Positions 1 to 12,838 are shown, numbered from the stretch's first letter. The stretch is 64,000 nucleotides of DNA from Buxus sempervirens (GCA_947561395.2 OX387183.1:33034853-33098852), one strand, 5' to 3'. The notes: generated by a model not told the origin, from the sequence alone. Numbers and translations: made by a program.

Positions 1-142
1 CATGTATGCCAAACAGCATAAGAGAATCAAATAGAAGTATATTGAAGAAAGACATTATGATTTGGTCCAAAATATTCATGAATGGATGTCCACAACTGTT
101 TAAAAAATAATCAAAGGGCACAAGGAACAATGTTACACTTAC
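1..142 (-). other. VHA-H intron 2 (partial)
   Basis: Sequence downstream, on the minus strand, of the exon-2 donor site. The donor reads GTAAGTG at 142-136. No coding similarity is visible, and the next exon lies beyond the left edge. Confidence 0.75.
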
Positions 143-268
143 ATCATCAAGTAATGCTGCTCGGTTGCTTTCAGACTTGTTATCATATCGCCTTAAAAGC
201 TGAAGGCATGTTCCTGTAATCAGCTTAGTCGTCATGTAGGTCTCCCATGGGATGTCCCTCTTGAGAAC
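143..268 (-). CDS. VHA-H: V-type H+-ATPase subunit H, exon 2
   Basis: This 126-nt exon encodes 42 residues in phase 0, starting [12 protein letters not shown] and including LQLLRRYD and ALLDD. I recognise it as the N-terminal part of plant vacuolar ATPase subunit H, a cytosolic V1 regulatory subunit that couples V1 to the membrane V0 sector and is needed for proton pumping into vacuole and endomembrane compartments. The acceptor is CTACAG (ending at base 269) and the donor is GAT|GTAAGTG. Both borders preserve frame with exon 1 at 21123-21094. There are no stops. The remaining exons, covering the HEAT-like repeats, lie off the left edge, so the gene is partial. The assignment rests on memory of the conserved N-terminus, not on a search. 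Confidence 0.9.
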
Positions 269-504
269 CTGTAGCAAAAACAATGTTCAACAAAATAATT
301 GGAGTCCCAGCCTAATAACCTTCTATTAACTAATGCATGCGAACAATAAACAATAAACATAAATTACCTAAGGCCATAAAAGATGGTCTTCACCAAGTTT
401 TCAAACTTGGTAAAACATAGATTTTTCGATCACACCCATGTCCGCATCCACTAAAGGTAAAATCTGTATTTTTCAATTTTGAAGGCTCTAATCCTTTTAG
501 AATT

Positions 505-543
505 AGTTACATACATACACACACACATACACACATATATATA
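505..543. repeat. CA/TA microsatellite
   Basis: A simple repeat of ACAC and ATAT units (acatacataca, acacacatac, atatatatag) just left of a probable LTR start. Confidence 0.8.
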
Positions 544-548
544 GATGA

Positions 549-1060
549 TGTTGAATGAGTAGGACTCAAAGTCTAGATTAGTTAGTTATTTAGTAAAAGT
601 AGAATTCCTATTTTCTTGCATTAGGTATTTGATTTATATCAGGAGTCTTTAAGAGGTTTTAGAGTTAGATTTTAACTTTAAGTTGTTTACTATGAGTAGG
701 AGTCCTAATTTTAATAGGTTTCTATCTTATTTTGGGGTCTTTTAAGGTCTATAAATAAGGGGTAAAGGTTGTACACGAATTTTAGACATTATTTTTTAAA
801 AGAACTACAGAGTTTCTCTCTCATCTTCTTTGTGGATTCAAGGTTATTTGCTGGTGGATTCCAGTTTTATAGGATTAACGGAGATTAATCCTTGTTTTCG
901 TAACTTTCACTGCGTCAATAGACCTAAAAAGACATGGATAGAGTCAATAAAACAAAACTTGCAAAAACGTAAATTAACGAAAGATACGATTTTCGCAGAT
1001 CAGGACGGAGAAACAGAATTCGTGTCGTCAACCCCACTTTGGTAGGAACTAGCTTTTAAT
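549..1060 (+). mobile_element. Probable short copia-like LTR with PBS-like remnant
   Basis: The segment starts TGTTGAATGAGTAGGACTC, typical of Ty1/copia LTRs. It has a TATA box (CTATAAATAAGG at about 750-762) followed by a pyrimidine-rich leader. GATGA precedes the start and recurs at 1061-1065, but the right end is not CA and GATGA is also part of a local GAT repeat. TTTGGTAGGAACTAGC near 1038 resembles a degraded initiator-tRNA primer site, so the LTR may end near 1033. A related end is seen near 27220. The 71-residue ORF across it looks incidental. Confidence 0.4.
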
Positions 1061-1065
1061 GATGA

Positions 1066-1690
1066 CGACGATGATTTGATTATATATATATGATGTAGAG
1101 ACACTTGACCTATCAATGGGTGTCACCACTTTTAATATTTTTTCAATTACTTGTCTCAAAAATCATTAAAATGGAAAAAATTTATAGAAAAATGCAGTAA
1201 TTCATCAAAAAAATTTATACAAAATATAGAAAGATTGAAAACAATGATTTGGAGTTTTATTTTGTTCATTATTATGAAATGTACATAATTGTATATTTAA
1301 TTTCAATTGTAAATTTAAAATTATTTAAATAATATAAATTGTAAAATAAAAAAAGGAAAACGAATAGAAATTAATTGAAATATCATAAAAACTTTTGGAA
1401 AACAATAAAAAAATTTTAGATGATTTTATTTACATAATGTTTTAAAAAATATGTAAAATGATACAAGTTAATTTAAAATTTGTAAAAAAATTAAAAAAAA
1501 ATGACATTATATCACATTGAAAACGGGAAATATTTCTGAATATAAAATTACTCATTCTATTTATTTATAGAAAATTATAAAAAATTGTTAACTCACTCAA
1601 AATAAGTAAATAATGTTATATACAGTATTTTGTATTGTTTAAATTTAAATAATGTTTAGAATGATTAAGTTGATATTTTTGTTAAGAATT
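1066..1690 (+). other. AT-rich stretch, probably the 5' non-coding part of a decayed hAT
   Basis: No coding potential is visible. The region is very AT-rich with runs of A and T. When the solo LTR 1696-4522 is mentally removed, it runs directly into the hAT 5' leader and the transposase start near 4619. It is therefore most simply the element's 5' non-coding region. No 5' terminal repeat was found. Confidence 0.4.
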
Positions 1691-2524
1691 TATTGTGTAA
1701 CATCTTAAAATTTTAAAAAGGGTAAAACAGTAAATTTGCAATTTAAAATTAAGACAATTAATTAAGGCTAGGTGGGTTAGCCTATTTCATCAAAATAAAA
1801 GAGGTGCATCTAACCCAAGTGCTCTACAGATCTGGGGTGGAATAGTAACTAGACAATTGAAACCCTACTATAAATACTAATTTCAATCTTAAATTAAGAC
1901 TTTTATTCTATATTGCTAATATTGGACATGTGGTGATCTTTGGAGAAAACTTAAGGTGCTCGACATGTGATTCTAGAGGAGGGAAGTAGAAATTTTGGAT
2001 GATCAACTCAAGGAAGATTCAAGAGATTTAGCAATCAAAGAGTATATGGAGAACTGAGGTAGGTGGATCAATAGATTTCTTTCCAAGGAGAGCTTTAACA
2101 TGTTGGATGACATGTTTAGATCATGCTTTGAATGTGTTATACAATCATGTATAGCTTCTTTAATTATATAGACATGTACATGATGTTTTCATGGTTTTAA
2201 GCATGATTTTTATGGTTTGGATATGTGATTTTGTGAATTTTCACGTGGAATTGTGTGGAATTGGTTGGGTTATGTTTCTGGATCATAAGTACGTTTGTTA
2301 GATGCATAAAAGATGAGAAAAGTAATGAAAAACATGTTAGATTGAAGAAAATTAGTAAAACAAAGGAAATGTGGTGTTTTGATGTGTATGATTATGCGTG
2401 ATGGTTTATTGTTGTGTTTTTATCCATATTATTGAGCAATTAATGTTTTAGAATGATTAGGATTAAAGTTAGGATAGTTTCATTGAGTTTAGAATCAAAA
2501 AGTTGAAGAAAAAAAAAGTTGGAA

Positions 2525-2765
2525 AAATCTGGCCGAACTGTAGATTAATCGCCAGATTCGTAGATTAATCTTGCGTTGTAACACAGGTACTATAGATTAA
2601 TTGCGAGATTCATAGATTAATCGTGGAGTTAATCACGAGAGTTAATCCTGATAAACTTTGGGAAATTTAAGTTTCTGGAAACTTCAACGCAAATCGTAGA
2701 TAAATCATGGGACCTAATCGTGAGCTGAAGATTAATCGCCAATTTTGTAGATTTATCGCCAAACC
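2525..2765. repeat. Cluster of inverted GATTAATCG-type words in LTR
   Basis: AGATTAATCGCC, TAGATTAATC, TTAATCGTGG, TTAATCACGAG and similar words recur about ten times. Many are self-complementary or occur as inverted pairs. This is the same kind of segment, with a different word, as the GAGCGC clusters in the other gypsy LTRs of this window. Confidence 0.7.
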
Positions 2766-2895
2766 TAGAAATTTTTTATTTTTGGAAATTAAGTGTTTTT
2801 TATGCAACTTTATTGTTGTATTTGCTTTTAAGCATATCTAAGAACATGATTATGACTTTCTAATGCATAAATTAATTGATGAATTGTCTTGTATG

Positions 2896-3094
2896 TAGAA
2901 ATTTCGTTTTTTTTTTAGGTTAGCGATGCGTTTCGGAGGTTGAAAATCGACGATTTGCATTTCTGGCGGCGTGCCGGCGAAATTTCCCCAAAATATAAAA
3001 AATCCAGTTTTTGTCCAATTTTTCCCCCTTTTGATTTTTCCACCGTTTCGTGCAATGGGCGGCACGCCCATCAGCACCGAAACAGTAAACCTTG
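2896..3094. mobile_element. 199-bp non-autonomous hAT (MITE-like), TSD CTTGTATG
   Basis: Perfect 8-bp duplications CTTGTATG at 2888-2895 and 3095-3102 flank it, the hAT length. Its interior has GGCGGCGTGCCGGCGAAATT and its right end reads CACCGAAACAGTAAACCTTG. These match the subterminal GCCGGCGTGCCG motifs and terminal CAAGG-TTTC sequence of the 5.6-kb hAT at 55511-61125. It is therefore an internally deleted member of that family. ATGGGCGGCACGCCCAT near its right end is an imperfect palindrome. It lies inside solo LTR 1696-4522. Confidence 0.8.
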
Positions 3095-4527
3095 CTTGTA
3101 TGATAAAGTGGACATGCGCATGCTATGGTTGTTGGTGTAAACCATGTGTGTACTTCATTATACATTAGTTAGGAGTTGTTTGAGTTCCATGCATGAGTCT
3201 AGCATGCTATTAAAACTGTTTTTGAAGTGTGAGCTGTGAAAGTCTATCAACAATCACCAAAAGTCCTTGTTCATATCCTTATATTCGTAATGAGGACTTT
3301 CTGGTAGTCCAATACCTAGCTTGTAAGTTGAGATTACCAAAGTAATGTAAGACCTTGAAGGGAAATCTATGAAAGGCATTATAGGTTGTGACGATGTTGT
3401 TGTTTAGAACCGGACTTCATAAAGATTTGGGAGTTATTTTCCATTCCCCAAATAGTGGCTCAGCATAATGCTCCGATCAATTGAAAGCCCGTAGAACTGC
3501 GATGCACACGTAGAATACTTCAGATTACCATGAATGAAGTGGAAACCTCGGTGTCTATAGTTGGGATGTGTGATGGGCCAAAGGTATCTAAATAATACCA
3601 CAATGCACCACAGGCAGTTTATAAGGGAGCAAGTGAGGATGTTCCTTATAATTTGCAACTCTAAGATACTTCATGATGTGAAGATGAATATCTCTAGAGG
3701 TTATACACACACTTCTACCGTATCCATTCATTACATACTTGATTGAGCATGACTTCACGTATTTCAAGTGTTTATTTCATATAGAAGTATCCTTAGGGAT
3801 TTCATGCATTCTAGACCTCATATAGACTTCTAGGGGTCAATCATCTTACTTGCACAATCCTATTTGTCTATTTGCTTTATTTATTTGCTTAACATGCTAT
3901 ATCATGATCTATGTTGTCTACTATGTTTTAATTATTCTATAATATTATTATGCTTGTTGTGTGTTGTTCTATGGTTATAGTATTACTTGGGACTAGATCT
4001 GTAGGATGATACCTACTGGGCTATTTGCTCACTCCCTACTATTTTTCAGGTGTGCATGATGCTGCATATGAAGAGCAAGACGGTACTTAGGATGCGAACA
4101 TGATATGGCATGCCTCGATGTTGGCGTAGTCAACCTAGAGTAGTAGTTGATTAGGGATTTTATTTGATATTACATACCAGTAGTATAGGGTTTATTTTGT
4201 ATTTACTTTATTAATGGAGTTATTATTAGTGGAATATTTATTTCTTTTGCATACTCTGATATTTAATTGATTAATGCATATTGGATTTAAATGTCTTAAT
4301 GTGCAAGATCTCAGTATTTAAATTATGTTTTCTTCTGAAATTTTATTTGTACGGATGTATTATACGTTAGGCACTTGAGAGCTGGGTTTTGCTTTGGTTT
4401 TCACATTGGGGTGTGTGGAAACTGCAATTACGTCCTAGTATCCCTATTACCCCATTACCCTTAATATTTATTAGTTAGTATAATTATAGGGATAATATAG
4501 GTATAAATTTCGGGGCGTCACATATTG

Positions 4528-6116
4528 CATTTTTATCTTTTACCTATTGTGCAAGTCCTTATCAGTCTAGTTGTCATTGTCTCTAGATTATCTATGATTG
4601 TGAAGCTATGACTAGTAGTATGGCATCTGGTAGCAGCACTGGAACTGAGAAGCACAATCAGTGGCAGGATATTGACCGGAGCCATGTGACTAGATGCAAG
4701 GGGACAAAAACAAGACAGTGTGTAATTACTATCACCAATTTACTAAGGATGATGGAGTGTCGCACTTAAAACAACACTTTCTGCACGAATACAAGAATGA
4801 TGCGAATTGTGCATGAGTGTCTCTAGAGGTTAAGAGGCAGATGAAAGAGCACCTTTAAACTAGGTTGCTGGTATGCAAGAGAAGAGGATGGCACACAATG
4901 AGATTAGACATAGGCTAGCAAAACTTGTAATATCAACTCCTAGGGCCGAGGATTCAGATAATGACATTGTGTACCACAATGATGTGTTGACTGAGGCAAA
5001 GAAGACCTCATACTAAGCATCCATTTGAGCATCTCTACAGTCTAGGTACAAGAGGAGGAAAGCTCACACTAAGCATCCATTGAGAGGCATGGTACCTCCA
5101 CAGGAGATATTGGCTTATCTGGGCATGGGGCTGAGCTTACTAATCGACCTAGACTAGAGCATTCACACATTACAAGGATGCGGAATTTTCCTACAAAGTC
5201 CTGTTCGTATATTTCGTCCAAATCCAAGCAAAAGAGAATGAGTGATATCTAGAACAAGGTATTTGTTAAAGAGAGGATTGAGAAGTTCATATCAAAATTC
5301 TTTATATTCAATCGCATTCCAACAAATGAAGTAGCATCTCCATCCTTCAAGAATATGGTTGATATTCAAGAGGCGAGTATTAAGAGTCGTATCCCCTACA
5401 CCTCGTGAAATTATGGGTTTCTACTTGGACGGAGAGAAAGGGGCAATGAGAGAGATTATTGACTTGCTAAGAAGCAGTTTGGTTTTACTATTATGTGAGA
5501 AGGTTAGAGAAATCATGCAAAACTGTCTATCATCAACTTCATGGTGTATTGCAAAGGCAATGATGTATTTTTGAAATCATTAGATCCATCAAATAAGATA
5601 AAAGATGCAAAATTCATTGTAAGCCTACTTAAAGGCATTATAGATGAGGCTGGCAAACATCAAGTGATACAAATCATCACAGACAATAGCATTGCATTTA
5701 AAAAGGTAGTCCTGAAGTTACCGGAGAAGCAATCCTTTAACTTACTAGAGAAGTATGCCATCTGTTGGACCCTATGTGCAATGTGTTGCATCAAGACAAT
5801 AGAAGCTAGTGTTCTAACATTATAATACGAAGTTGAGGACAAACCAACTAGAGATCAGCACAATACAATTTTAAAGGATCCTCTCAATGTGTTATTCAGT
5901 AATGGGATTGACAACAAAGATCCTTTTGCAGGTTGGGTTAAGTGTTCTAAAATATGGATTAACCAGATGATAGGCCTAGCTCAGATAATGCTCGTGCTAT
6001 AGCAAAATTGGGTATCTACATTGATACTACTATGTAGGAGAGGGGAAGGATAGCTCAAACTCATTCGATTAAGTGGTAAGAGTTGTTCCTCTCTCATTTT
6101 TAATAGCAACACCAGT
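4528..6116 (+). pseudogene. Decayed hAT transposase, N-terminal and middle part
   Basis: The start ATGGCATCTGGTAGC (4619) matches the first residues of the intact-looking hAT transposase at 59533 (MASGS). What follows is a broken BED zinc finger (SHLKQHF), PTPREIMGFYLDGE (about 5398-5440), a DUF659-like block FLKSLDPSNKIKDAKF, and IQIITDN holding a catalytic-type Asp. Near 5825 the sequence jumps to a region matching LFSNEIDEEDPF of the full copy, so the part with the catalytic Glu of the hATC domain is deleted. Many stops and frameshifts are present. A leader acceptor-like TATTGTGCAAG precedes the ATG, as in the full copy. It continues at 15067 beyond an inserted LTR. Confidence 0.85.
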
Positions 6117-6548
6117 ATCAATGTAAAATCCCAAATTTCTAGTAATTAATAATTAAATAGAATTAATAATAAAATAATATAAAATTCCAGATTTTAGAAA
6201 TTAAATAATTAAGTAGAAATAATAATAGGATTTAAATCTTATTATTTTAAAACAGGTAGTGAGGTTTTGGATCAACCAGAAAAAGTTGTAGGATGACCCG
6301 GGGATTTTGTAGAATTCAATCTAAGGTAAGTCTATGATTTGGTGTTAATATAATTTTTATAACTATGATTATTATTATTTGTGAAATCCCAAATTTTCAG
6401 AAAAATAAATAAAAAGAATTAAATATGAATATTTGTAGAATTAAGTATTTTATTTGTAATAATTGGGAGATTTATTATAGTATAATGATTTGAGGAATTT
6501 TTCATTAATCCGGGATGCAATATTAGATCAAAATAATGAGGAGATTAA

Positions 6549-7721
6549 GGCTGCGTTTGGTAACGCTTTTGCTTTTTTGCTTCTAAAAGCAAGAAAGCAA
6601 AAAAGCAATTTTATGCTTTTCGAAAGATCTTTTCTTGAAGCAAATGCGTTTGGTAAACTTTTGCTTTGCTTCTAAGAAGCAAAAAAGCATGTTTGGTAAT
6701 TGCAGTAACATAGAAATTGCTTTTTGCTTTCATAAAAGTATTGTACACAATTTATGTATTGTACTTAGAAATATACTCAAAAATATAAGTCTAATATTAT
6801 AAAATATTCATAAAATAGTCATTTAATTACATTCAAATAATCGGGTTGGGGTTAATCGGGTCATAATCGGGTTGGACTAAATTAAGGCGGTTTGGAAAAC
6901 CCCCAACCCAAACCCAACCCGCCAATAAACGGGTTCAACCCGCCAACCTGTTTATTATTATTTTTATTTTTTATTTTTAAAAAAATATTATTAAAATATG
7001 GTTGGGGGTTAATTGGATCCGGTTGTACCGGGTTCGGGTCGGGTTTTGGGGTTAATCGGGTCGAAACATGATACTTTTGCCTTTTTTTTAATCGGGTTAC
7101 CTATCGGGCGGGTCATAATCGAGTTGACCCGATTACTGTTATTTTTCAAAAAATATTATTAAAATAGGGTTGGGGGGTTAATTGGATCCGGTTGTACCGG
7201 GTTCGGGTTGGGTTTTGGGGTTAATCGGGTCGAAACATGATACTTTTGCCATCTTTTTTTTTTATTATCTGGTTACCTGTCGGGCTGGCGGGTCATAATC
7301 GGGTTGACCCAATTACTGGCAAGTTGGGGTCACCCAATCCAATTAATAAACGGGTCAACCTAACCTGTTTATAATCGGGTTGACCCGTCAGGTCGGGTGG
7401 CATTTTGCCGACTCTAGCAATAACAATACGTTGTTACTTCTTAAGTGAGTATGGAGGCATCATCTTTAATATAGGAATAAAGCAATAGGGTATCAAGGGG
7501 TTTTGAAAGCAATAAAGCAATTTTGCAAAAAAATTGAGAAGCAACATTTTGTTGCTTCCGGTGAAAAGCAATAAAATTGCTTCTTTGCTTTTAGTAAATT
7601 GCTTCTTGTGTGCGTTACCAAACGGTACTTTTGCTTTCAAAAGCAATTTTTTGCTTTCAAAAGCAATTTTTTGCTTTCAAAAGCAAAAAAGTACTTCCGA
7701 AAAGCGTTACCAAACGCAGAC
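6549..7721. mobile_element. PIF/Harbinger (Tourist)-like element, TSD TAA
   Basis: The terminal inverted repeats GGCTGCGTTTGGTAACGC (left) and GCGTTACCAAACGCAGAC (right) differ at one position. A 3-bp TAA duplication flanks them (6546-6548, 7722-7724). TIR type and TSD length fit PIF/Harbinger. The subterminal zones are rich in GCTTTTGCTTT/AAAGCAAAA and the core contains CGGGTT repeats. There is no transposase, so it is non-autonomous (1173 bp). Confidence 0.8.
6983..7310. repeat. About 169-bp tandem duplication within the Harbinger-like element
   Basis: AAATATTATTAAAAT, then GGTTAATTGGATCCGGTTGT, then GGGTTAATCGGGTCGAAACA recur about 169 bp apart with few differences. The flanks carry further CGGGTTGACCCG-type words in both orientations. 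Confidence 0.8.
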
Positions 7722-8675
7722 TAAATCTGAAAATTTTGGAAGAAAATCAATGGTTAAATATGATCAAATTAAAGAAAAGGGTATTTTGGTCATTTCATAA
7801 TTAGCTAAATTATTAAATAGATTAATTAAATGATTTTTAGACTCGAGAAATTAAATTAGATCTAAGTTAGATTTAAACTTATCATAAATAGTGAGATTTA
7901 TGGCCTAATAATTGAGAAAATTGCATATTGGTAATTATAGTTAATTAGGAGCCTTAAGTTGAGGAAAAAGAGGAGTTCTGGGTTAGGGGAATTAATTAGC
8001 ACGAAAATAGATTAAAAATAGAATTTTCTTTTATAAGGGAATTAGGAGAAATGATTTAAAAGAATAGTTGGGAAAAAATAGGAAAGTGGGTTAGTTGGGA
8101 TGTTTCTAAATACAATTAAAACTCCTAGTTGGGTATGTATAAAAGGAAGAAGATAGACAAAATTAGGGTTTCTTATTATTCTTGGTGGTTTCATACAGCT
8201 AAAGAGAGTGAGAAAAGAGTGAGAAAAGGAAGAAAGAGATATGTTGGATTCAAGGTAAGTAAAACTAAATAGAAAACCATGATTTATATCCCATACATAT
8301 GGTTTAGTTTTTGAATCCATGCTTCCTTGTGATTTTAGACGAAAAGAGGGGTTGCTGTATTTCGTGGGGACTTCAAGAGGGTGATATCTGGATTCATGGG
8401 AGAGAATTTGATCTAAGAATCAAGGCAAGTAGCCCCTTCAACTTGCATTAAAATCATGTTTTCAGTTTTATCGGGGATCCATGTTTATACACATGATTTA
8501 TTGGAGTTTTGATTATCAAATCTTTGTATATTGTGATTTATTTGTTTTGGATTGATTGAACATGCTTAGGAAATGTTATTTGATGTATTAGAATTGATTT
8601 GAATTGATAAAGTATTACCTATAATTTTAGTTTGAAATTTCAAAGTTATAGAAATATCTGGAAATCTGCGAATTT

Positions 8676-8940
8676 ACACTAGCACCCAATACGTTGCTTG
8701 AACGCCCATTCAGGCGCCCTTTGTTTTGTATGTTTCTGTCTAGGAGCCCAATTCGTCGCTTGAACGCCCAAACAAGCGCCCCGCCTGTGTTTTATTTTGG
8801 ATTTTAAAACCCGAGAGTTGAATTTAGAAATTTGCACAAGCGCCCAATCCGTCACTCAAACGTTATATTGAGCGCCCAAAGTCTAAAAACCCAGAAAGCC
8901 AACACTCAATAGGTCGCTCGAACGTTACATCGAGCGTCCA
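8676..8940. repeat. GCGCCC/GAACG inverted-word cluster in LTR
   Basis: Three successive units carry words such as AGCACCCAATACGTTGC, AACGCCCATTCAGGCGCCC and GTCGCTCGAACGTTACAT, separated by TTTTAAAACCCGAGAGTTG. Similar clusters lie at 23585-23690, 33855-34105, 38998-39130 and 54755-54950, each about 120-400 bp inside the donor-like site where one is present. Confidence 0.75.
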
Positions 8941-9451
8941 TACACAAATTTTCATAATTTGAGGTTTTGAGCTAGTATTCGATTTTAAACTGATTTTTGA
9001 GGGATTTCAACTCATGTACCAATTAGATTAGGGTATTTTGAGAGTGTCTACAATAGCCAAAAATTTAATTCGATTTTTGTAGAGATTTTGCGAACGTTCT
9101 ACTAAATGACTTTTATTTGAGGTTTATCGTTCCAAATTCTTTTCTTTTCAATAAAACTTGATTTTAAAGGTTCTTACACTTGTATTTGGACTTTTTGAAC
9201 GTTTTCGAGCATCGGAATGATTTAAATTGTATTAGAACCATAGTTCTAAATATCTACCGTATTGGTCGATACGTATCTTGTATCGTATGATACGACACGA
9301 TACACAACAATGTATCCTTAAGTCAATTGTATCAGTCGATACGGTTGTCGATGCCCTCGATACATAGTTGATACACTCAATATATAGTCAATACGCTCGA
9401 TACAGTGGATACTTATAATAAAAAAAATGACAAAAGAAGCCATTCTAAAGA

Positions 9452-12400
9452 TTGCCATTATCCGTGGTGTATAGGGGGGCTTTTAATATAATTAGGTTCC
9501 CGTCTAAAAGAAGGGACTGCAATAACATATCATTAGCAATGCAAGGCTTCTCAAACTTTATCCACAGGAGTGCATTGATAGATGTGCCTCTTAAAGGGGC
9601 AGATTTCGCTTGGTCTAATATCAAGTCCGCTTCCAAGATTGATAGGTTCTTGGTGTCACTTGAATGGGAGGCACTGTTACCCAAGATGGTTGTGGAAGCC
9701 TTACCGAGACCCACTTCAGATCATGTACCTCTTATTCTCATTTGCGAGGATCAGATTAGAACAGCTGCTCCCTTCCGCTTCGAAAATATGTGGCTACAAG
9801 TTCCAGATTTTATTAGAAAGGTGGAAGGGTGGTGGGGTGAGTTGAAGGTGGCTGGTAAGCCTAGTTATGTGCTAAGTCAGAAACTTAAGATGATGAAAGC
9901 AATCCTAAAGAAGTGGAATCGGGAGGTATTTGGAAATGTAGATGAGCACATGTCAAATCTTATGAACCAAATAAAGGAGATGGATGAAATGAAAGACAAA
10001 GAGCAACTAAATACTCAAGCATGGGTAATGGGGGAGAGACTAAAGATGGACCTTAGAAAATGGGCCACTTTACAAGAGACGAGTTGGAGGCAAAAATCAA
10101 GAGCCCTATGGTTGAAGGCGGGAGACAAGAACACTAAATTTTTTCATAGGATGGCAAATGCAAGATGTCGGTCAAGCTCTCTATCAAAGGTTGAGATTGA
10201 TGGTCAAGTTTTCCAAGGGGAAGAAACTATTAGATCAAAGATTTCAGATTATTACTCCAGCCTAAACAAGGAAGAGAACCTCCTAAGGCCTACAGTTGAT
10301 GGGTTAGATTTTTTGATGCTATCGGCTGAAGAAAGAGATAGATTGGAGGTCATTTCACGGAAGAAGAGGCTAAAGGAGCGATTGATCAATTGAATGGTGA
10401 TAAGGCACCGGGGCCGGACGAGTTTACATTGGCATTCTTTAAATCATGTTGGCACATCATCAAAGATGATCTTATGACAACCCTTATAGAATTTCATGAC
10501 AATGGCAGATTTGAGCAAAGTATGAATGCTACTATCATGGTACTTATACCCAAGAAGGAAGGAACAATCAAGTTGAAGGAGTATAGACCGATCAGCCTAG
10601 TATCTAGTGTGTACAAGATAATAGCGAAGACACTAGCCAATAGACTAAGATTGGCACTACAGCCCCTAATCTCTCAAACTCAAGGAGCTTTTGTTGGAGA
10701 CCGACAGTTACAAGATGGAGTGCTCATCGCTAGCGAATGTATTGACTCATGCATAAGGGAGGGAAGAAATAAGATTATGTGTAAGTTTGATCTCCAGAAG
10801 GCATACGATAATGTCCATTGGAACTTCCTGATTTATATGTTACAACGTATGGGTTTTGGAGAAAAGTAGAGGAGATGGATTTTGTTTTGCATATCAACTG
10901 TTCGGACTTCGGTGATGGTAAACGGTGCAGCAGCAGGTTTCTCTAGAAGCCATAAAGGTCTTCACCAAGGAGACCCCCTATACCTTCTTCTTTTTACGGT
11001 GGTAATGGAAGCTTTTAGTAGATTGATGGATAGAGCCTCGGCAATTGGAATGCTGGATGGAGTATCTTTTGGCGAATCCCTATCTATAAATCACCTCCTC
11101 TTTGCGGATGACATTTTGACCTTTTGTGATCCCTCCCTTCATAGTTTTCTGTGGCTAAAAGGAGTTCTTATAAGCTTCCAAGCGTGCTCTGGATTGAAGG
11201 TAAATTTGGCAAAGAGCGAGATTTATACTATTGGTGAGGTGGATAACATATCCAACCTTGGCCATTCATTGGGTTGCTCAATAGGCTCGCTCCCAACTTC
11301 CTACCTTAGCATCCCTTTAAGGGCAAGGTTCAAAAAGACTACAGTATGGAATCCTATAGTGGAAAGAATGGAGAGGCGACTATCTTCATGGAAGAGTAAT
11401 GTTCTATCCAAAGGTGGTAAATTAACACTGTTGAAGAGTGTATTGGCAAGCATCCCTGCATTTCATATGTCTATCCTAAAGATCCCTATCTCAGTTGCAA
11501 AGCGGTTGGAACAAATCCAAAGGAGGTTTTTGTGGGAAGGACTGGGAGGTGAGGCCAAATACCACTTGATAAGTTGGAAATCTGTATGCAAGTCAAAAAA
11601 GGAAGGAGGTCTTGGGTTGAGACCCTTAGTCACTTTTAATAAAGCTCTCTTACAGAAGTGGGTGTGGAGATATGGGATTGAACAGGACAACTTATAGAGG
11701 AAGGTCATTCACTTCAAGTACGGTTCATCGAATGGGGGCTGGTATCCGTGCCAATCCAATTCTGCCATCCGAACGAATTTATGGAAACCAATAGCAAAAT
11801 TAGTTGCCTTAGTTCAAAGAGAGTGCAGATTTTCGGTTGGTAATGGAAGGAGGATTCGTTTCTGGAAAGACCTATGGTGTGGAAATGAGAGGTTGAAGGA
11901 TAAGTACATGGGTATCTATAACATTTGCAGGGATAAACACGCTTTCATTAGTGATTTAATTGCTACAACTGAAGTTGGAAACTCATGGAACATAGTATTA
12001 AGAAGAAACCTCCTTGATTGGGAATTAGACAAGTTTGAAGAGCTTATGAAGGACATATATTGTATTGAAGTGGGCCGGGAGGAAGATGTTAGAAAGTGGA
12101 TTAAAGGGAAATCAGGATTCTTTACAGTCAAATCAGCATTTCAGTCCATGTTTCTTACAGGTAGTAACTTCAAAGAGAATGAAGTGATTTGGTTCAAACT
12201 CCTACCAAGCAAGGTGGCTTTCTTCATTTGGGTTGCAGCTCTTGATAAGATATTAACGATAAACCATCTTAAGAGTAGAGGATGGCATCTACCAAATAGA
12301 TGCATTATGTGTAAGAGGGATGAAGAAAATGTAGACCACCTACTTGTTCATTGCATAGAGGTATGGAAGCTATGGAATGTGATTATAGCTAAGTTCGGGA

Positions 12401-12681
12401 TCCCTTGGGTACAACCAAGGAGCTTTGGAACAGTCTTGGAGACATGGGGACTGATGAAAGGGAAATCTATTAGGAATATAGCTTAGAATGTTACGCCAGC
12501 AGCAATAGCGTCGGTGACTTGGGGAGAAAGAAACAGAAGAATTTTCAGAAATACAGAGACAAAGGTTGAATTTTTGGGGAAAAAGGTTTTAAATCTAATC
12601 CAAAGTTGGTTGGAAACTTATATTTCAATGGACGACATCAACCATAAAGAATTTTTGGGCAAATTGTCCTTCCTAGAATAG
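9452..12681 (+). pseudogene. LINE ORF2 remnant: endonuclease C-terminus, reverse transcriptase, zf-RVT
   Basis: The order of domains is as follows. First comes an endonuclease tail with FNIIRFPSKRRDC and SDHVPLIL (about 9490-9740). Next is a linker with LWLKAGDKNTKFFHRMANAR. The reverse transcriptase follows, with YRPISLVSSVYKIIAK (10573-10630), QGAFV, FDLQKAYDNVHW and the active-site motif FADD (about 11101-11112; the usual A/YADD position). Last is a C-terminal zinc-binding domain with CIMCKRDEENVDHLLVHC. A frameshift near 10370-10390 separates the first part from the rest. Three in-frame TAG codons (10867, 11695, 12484) stand where related proteins usually have Trp. ORF2 ends at 12681. It is inactive. 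Confidence 0.92.
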
Positions 12682-12838
12682 GAAGGTTTGAGGAAGGCTT
12701 CCTAGTTTTTGACTATGGATGGGCTTGCTGTCTAGAATTGTATCTGTTTGGTACACTGTCTGTGTACCATAAACTATGTTCTCTTCTTTCTCCATCATTA
12801 ATATATATATACTGTTTACTGATAAAAAAAAAAAAGGT
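9452..12838 (+). mobile_element. 5'-truncated L1-type LINE, 11-bp TSD
   Basis: CATTCTAAAGA (9441-9451) recurs at 12839-12849, directly after a 3' end reading TTTACTGATAAAAAAAAAAA. This is the structure expected of target-primed reverse transcription. The copy starts within the endonuclease domain of ORF2, so ORF1 and the 5' UTR are missing. It is inserted into the TIR element 9239-13647, which is inside an LTR, inside a hAT, inside VHA-H intron 1. Confidence 0.92.

Larger units (their letters stand above)
1696..4522 (+). mobile_element. Solo LTR (Ty3/gypsy type), TSD TATTG
   Basis: It starts TGTAACATCTT and ends CGGGGCGTCACA. Perfect 5-bp target-site duplications TATTG flank it at 1691-1695 and 4523-4527. 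There is no internal coding region. In order it carries a TATA-like CTATAAATAC near 1870, a donor-like GAG|GTAGGTGG at 2059, a cluster of GATTAATCG words (2525-2765), a 199-bp hAT insertion (2896-3094) and an acceptor-like TACTATTTTTCAG ending at 4049. Without the hAT insertion it is about 2.6 kb. A relative of its right half lies at 35177-35960. It sits in the 5' part of the hAT relict. Confidence 0.9.

Noticed and set aside
830..1045. 71-residue ORF as a small gene
   Set aside because: It lies in the transcribed-leader part of a probable copia-like LTR and resembles no protein family.
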